Assembly (NCBI GenBank): GCA_019914995.1
Contig: CM034134.1
Coordinates: 1,196,145-1,260,144 of the forward strand
Direction: 5' to 3'
DNA from: Acanthochlamys bracteata
Taxonomy: Eukaryota; Streptophyta; Magnoliopsida; Pandanales; Velloziaceae
Length of the DNA: 64,000 bases
Below the pieces are notes generated by a model. The model was not told the DNA's origin. It searched no databases and saw nothing but the letters and a program-made list of their open reading frames with translations. Position numbers and translations under genes: made by a program. This document shows, piece by piece, positions 60,905 through 64,000 of this stretch (its first letter is position 1; every line of letters begins with the position of its first letter).

Positions 60905-63900
60905 TCATTGTAGATTGCGCATCAACCCGCTCCGTGGAACATGTCTGCACATGAAGTGAAGCATCAAATGCTTGGTGCATAATATAGAATGCAAATTGGA
61001 CCAAATTCAGAGCATTAAAGTAATAAACATACTTAAAATGGATACAAATCCATGATAGTAGCATGAAAATTGTTTGGCGTTAGGCAATCCTTTAAACTAC
61101 TAACTTTGTCTATTAACTATACCTTGAAGACAGTAGCAAACTACTTGTTGGACCTTTTGAAGAGCTGAGCTTCTTGGGCCTTTGCTCGTGCTCCTTCTCT
61201 ACTCGTATAGAAGCCACCTCCTTCTCCATGGCAGCTACTTCCCTTCTCATTTTCTTTGCTTCTACTTCCATTGCTTTTGTGAGAGTATCTACCTTCTTTG
61301 CCAACATCTGCAGCCACGAAATTAAAGCAGAAATTATAACTACAGATTTTTCTAACTCAAGAACGAGAGGGGAATGAGGGAGAAATACACCAAGAATCTA
61401 CCTCAATTGCATCATCCTTGTCTTTCAAGCTCTGGTCCTTCTCATGGCAAGCTTTTCTCAGGCTGATTACTTCCTTTTGAAGTAAATCATAGAGCAGACC
61501 AGACACACTGTCTTCTGGATTAGTACTAGGTAATTCATTGGGTTTCTCATCAGAATTAGCATCCCAACAGCCACTGGGCTCATCATCTCTAGTAGAATCA
61601 GTGGATTTGTTTAATGCAGGGACTGGTTCATTTGCAATTATAATCCTACTCCTATCAAGCGACCTACTGCCACCATCAAATGATTTCGATGCCCATTTTG
61701 CATGCTTCAACAGTGTGCTGGTGCTTTTAGAGATTGAAGACCTAGAATGGAAAGAGGGCAACCTTTTAGGTAAGAACCCACTTGGGGACAACTTGGAAAG
61801 ATTCTCAGCTCCTCCAAGTGATTGACGGCGTGAATGGCCACTACTACCAGGTCTTCCTTCTACGTTAGTCCGTGTACTACTCCTCAATCCCTCTTCTAAT
61901 ACCTTGAGACGTAATTGAAACTTTTCCTGCAGAAAGAAGATAAAGTGTTTACCAAATTTAACTGCTATTCCTACTGTAAGTTGATAACTTACAAGTAATA
62001 GTTGATATATTTACTTTTAAATGGGCTTCTGATTTTGCAGTTCTTTCAGCAACAGCAAGCTTGTCCCTCAGCTGCTGCGTTTCTCCCTGTACCAGACATT
62101 GAAAGGCACAAACATATGAGGCAGAAGACTATAGTAGAAGGCATAACTACAAAAACAAAACCACTTATGAAGTAGAAACTAAGCACAACAGAGATACTTC
62201 TAAAGGAATCTTGTAGGAGAAAATATATGTACATAACACAAGTCTGACAGAATCGTTTAAGAGCAAATTATATAATGGAAAGCAAAAGAACAGGGTTTTA
62301 GGTCAGGGTGTGAAAGTCCTGGAGACTATGTTTTACTATATATGCCAACAAGCGGTATTAAAGTGAGCACTGACAAACTCAAACAAGAAAAGACAGTCTT
62401 GGCAACTTCACTGACAAGGATAGTGACATGCAGATACACCAAGATCGGAGCCTGTAGAGATAGGCTTGCATGCCGATAGTCATAACATGGATACAGTGTG
62501 GATTACCTGCATAAATCGTCGTTCTTCAAGCCACTGTCTTACAGGCATGACTTTATCATTGGCATCTTTCCACTCATTTGCGACAACCACCGCAACCCTG
62601 TTGGCTGTAACTCTTGCACGGGCTAGCTCACGATCAAGGGTTTTTCTCTCATCCTACAGAAATTTACATGTAGATTAAGACATCACTATATACAGAGACT
62701 GACAGCTCAAATTAGTAAGTGGAATCAGGAGTTACATTCATCTCCTGAACTTTCCTCTGGTAATCCCTCACAGCATTTGCAGCAGCACCACCAGCAAGAA
62801 CAGCCTCCTCTAGTTCCCTTACAGTTTGACTAAGTTTTTCAACTTCAGCGACTTTTTGGCGATGCAGTTTGTCCAATATCTTATTCTCTTCCTACAAGTA
62901 CGCCCAATAGTGAACACAACATTAGAATCAGCAGGGAAATACTTCTCCATCAACCATAAGAGCTAATCCCAATATCTGAAGAAGGGGGAGAGTCCATAAT
63001 TTCAGGAATCACATACCTGGCATATTTCTATCTGCTTCATTAACTCCTGATTCTTGTTTTGTAAATCATCTACCATTGCTGCTTTTGCCATGGCAATTTG
63101 AACAGTCCTTTCTGCATCAAGTAATGCAACCTCCTTTGATTTTGTAAGCCTGTCCAATGCTCTATTGTCATCTTGTAGCTTTGTTATCTACAGCAGAACA
63201 GCATTATTATAAATAAATCTGAATCATCAAGCTTAGTGCAAAAGACATTGGCTCTGCTCCTCTTTATCATGAGAGCTTGAAGCATCATTAAAGCTTCAGC
63301 CAAAGTTAGATATCAAGGTTCTAACATGCCTAGGACAAACCATATGAATTTCCCAAACAAAATTATCTTAAGCAATTACTGCCTCCCATCGATTATAAAA
63401 GAACAAGTAAAAGAACATGTAAACAATGCCGAAAGCTTGGAAGGAATCATCAAAGACAATGCTTAACGTGTTGTTAGAACAGAGAAGATCTTTCAAAAGG
63501 AAAAGTCTAGGCCACCTTCCTTGACACACAGATGCGTTGGATACTCTCAAAAGAACAAAAAGAAACACTTACAGTGGGTTCGATTATAAAAATAGTTGTG
63601 ACACTATCTTTTCTATGTGAAGATAACTAGCAAACTTCGCCACATGTACAAATTTGTGAAGAGAGCAAGCATTAAACAGTGGTTTCATTACCTCTTGACG
63701 AGCAAGCTTAAGCTCTGCCTCAAGCGGTGCAAGTATTGCTTCAATTGGGGGCATGTCATCATCCTTTTGAGCTGCATGCACTCTTCGTAGTGTAGCTTCT
63801 GCTGCAAATTGAGCAGCCATGGACGCTTTCTTTTCATCATTTAGCTTCTTAATTTCCAAATTCTGCATAAACAAGTCATCATCAGTTGCTGCCTCAACTA

Positions 63901-64000
63901 CCAAGGCTACTAATGGGACAGAACATGGTACTTGTTCCATACTTTACTTTCAAGAAGAGACTCGGTTAGTTTAAGCTTCTCTTCCACCTTGGTTAGCTCA
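60905..64000 (-). CDS. MAP70: MAP70-type microtubule-associated protein, 3' part (9 exons in window)
   Basis: Exons: 63943->64000, 63692-63862, 63017-63187, 62736-62891, 62507-62653, 62015-62086, 61402-61926, 61123-61307 and 60905-60944. All introns are GT-AG and all phases agree. The 5' part lies beyond the window; about 508 codons are seen. MAP70 proteins are plant-specific coiled-coil proteins bound along cortical microtubules, with roles in cell-wall patterning. The visible part is mostly heptad-rich coiled coil (EKLKLTESLLESK, NLEIKKLNDEKKASMAAQFA, MPPIEAILAPLEAELKLARQ, MAKAAMVDDLQNKNQEL). A Ser-rich linker (SRRQSLGGAENLSKLSPSGF) and the C-terminal LLYDLLQKEVISLRKA and MLAKKVDTLTKAMEVEAKK blocks follow. 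The tiny last exon encodes HVPRSGLMRNLQ; without it the frame would end four bases into the intron signal. Which MAP70 paralogue is unclear. Confidence 0.93.

Noticed and set aside
61113-61122. MAP70 ending in ...SSRYS at a stop codon within the long frame
   Set aside because: TCAAG|GTATAG is a good donor and a 40-bp exon at 60905-60944 restores the family's R-S-G-L type C-terminus in phase.

Overview
The window is nuclear DNA of a flowering plant, almost certainly a eudicot. It is AT-rich, its genes have many GT-AG introns, its proteins are typical of land plants (RDR1, FKF1, dynamin-related protein 1, MAP70), and it holds plant-type LTR retrotransposons, a TRIM, hAT, CACTA and Mutator-like elements and an abundant AT-rich MITE family. 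The species cannot be told from the sequence.

Positions 1-30.7 kb hold a tandem array of RNA-dependent RNA polymerase 1 (RDR1) genes, all on the minus strand. Three diverged units can be followed by shared exons, introns, 5' exon, promoter and upstream DNA. Unit C (about 190-7515) is a wreck: the end of exon 2 with an hAT-type MITE in it, a scrap of exon 3, and no exon 1 or exon 4. Where its 5' coding part should be lies an apparently intact two-exon RBR (RING-IBR-RING) ubiquitin ligase gene (2603-4312). Unit A (about 9715-17180) has a complete four-exon RDR1 of 1158 codons. Unit B (about 17945-30680) has a second complete RDR1, but its ATG is AGG and its 5' exon and promoter carry several transposon insertions. 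CACTA, Ty1/copia and TRIM elements separate the units.

Positions 31.1-42.8 kb are a nested retrotransposon block. A Ty3/gypsy chromovirus-type element (LTRs at 31122-31572 and 42430-42826) is split by an Athila-type Ty3/gypsy element (31657-39686) that has lost nearly all of its 5' LTR. Both are broken by stops, frameshifts and deletions. From 42.8 to 47 kb there is gene-free DNA with MITEs, a solo TRIM LTR and a second well-bounded hAT-type MITE.

Positions 47.2-64 kb are gene-rich. FKF1 (plus strand, 2 exons, 623 aa) encodes a blue-light LOV/F-box/kelch receptor of the photoperiod pathway. It is convergent with a 16-exon dynamin-related protein 1 gene (minus, 608 aa). At the right edge lies the 3' part of a MAP70 microtubule-associated protein gene (minus, 9 exons seen, 5' end outside). 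These genes have no evident shared pathway. The RDR1 copies belong to antiviral and small-RNA amplification.

Exon boundaries were derived by hand from splice signals, reading phase and recalled family conservation. Transposon family names rest on terminal repeats, target-site duplications and protein motifs, not on database searches. I did not find a clearly new molecular system. The most unusual parts are the RDR1 array with its embedded RBR gene and the 5' damage of RDR1-B.
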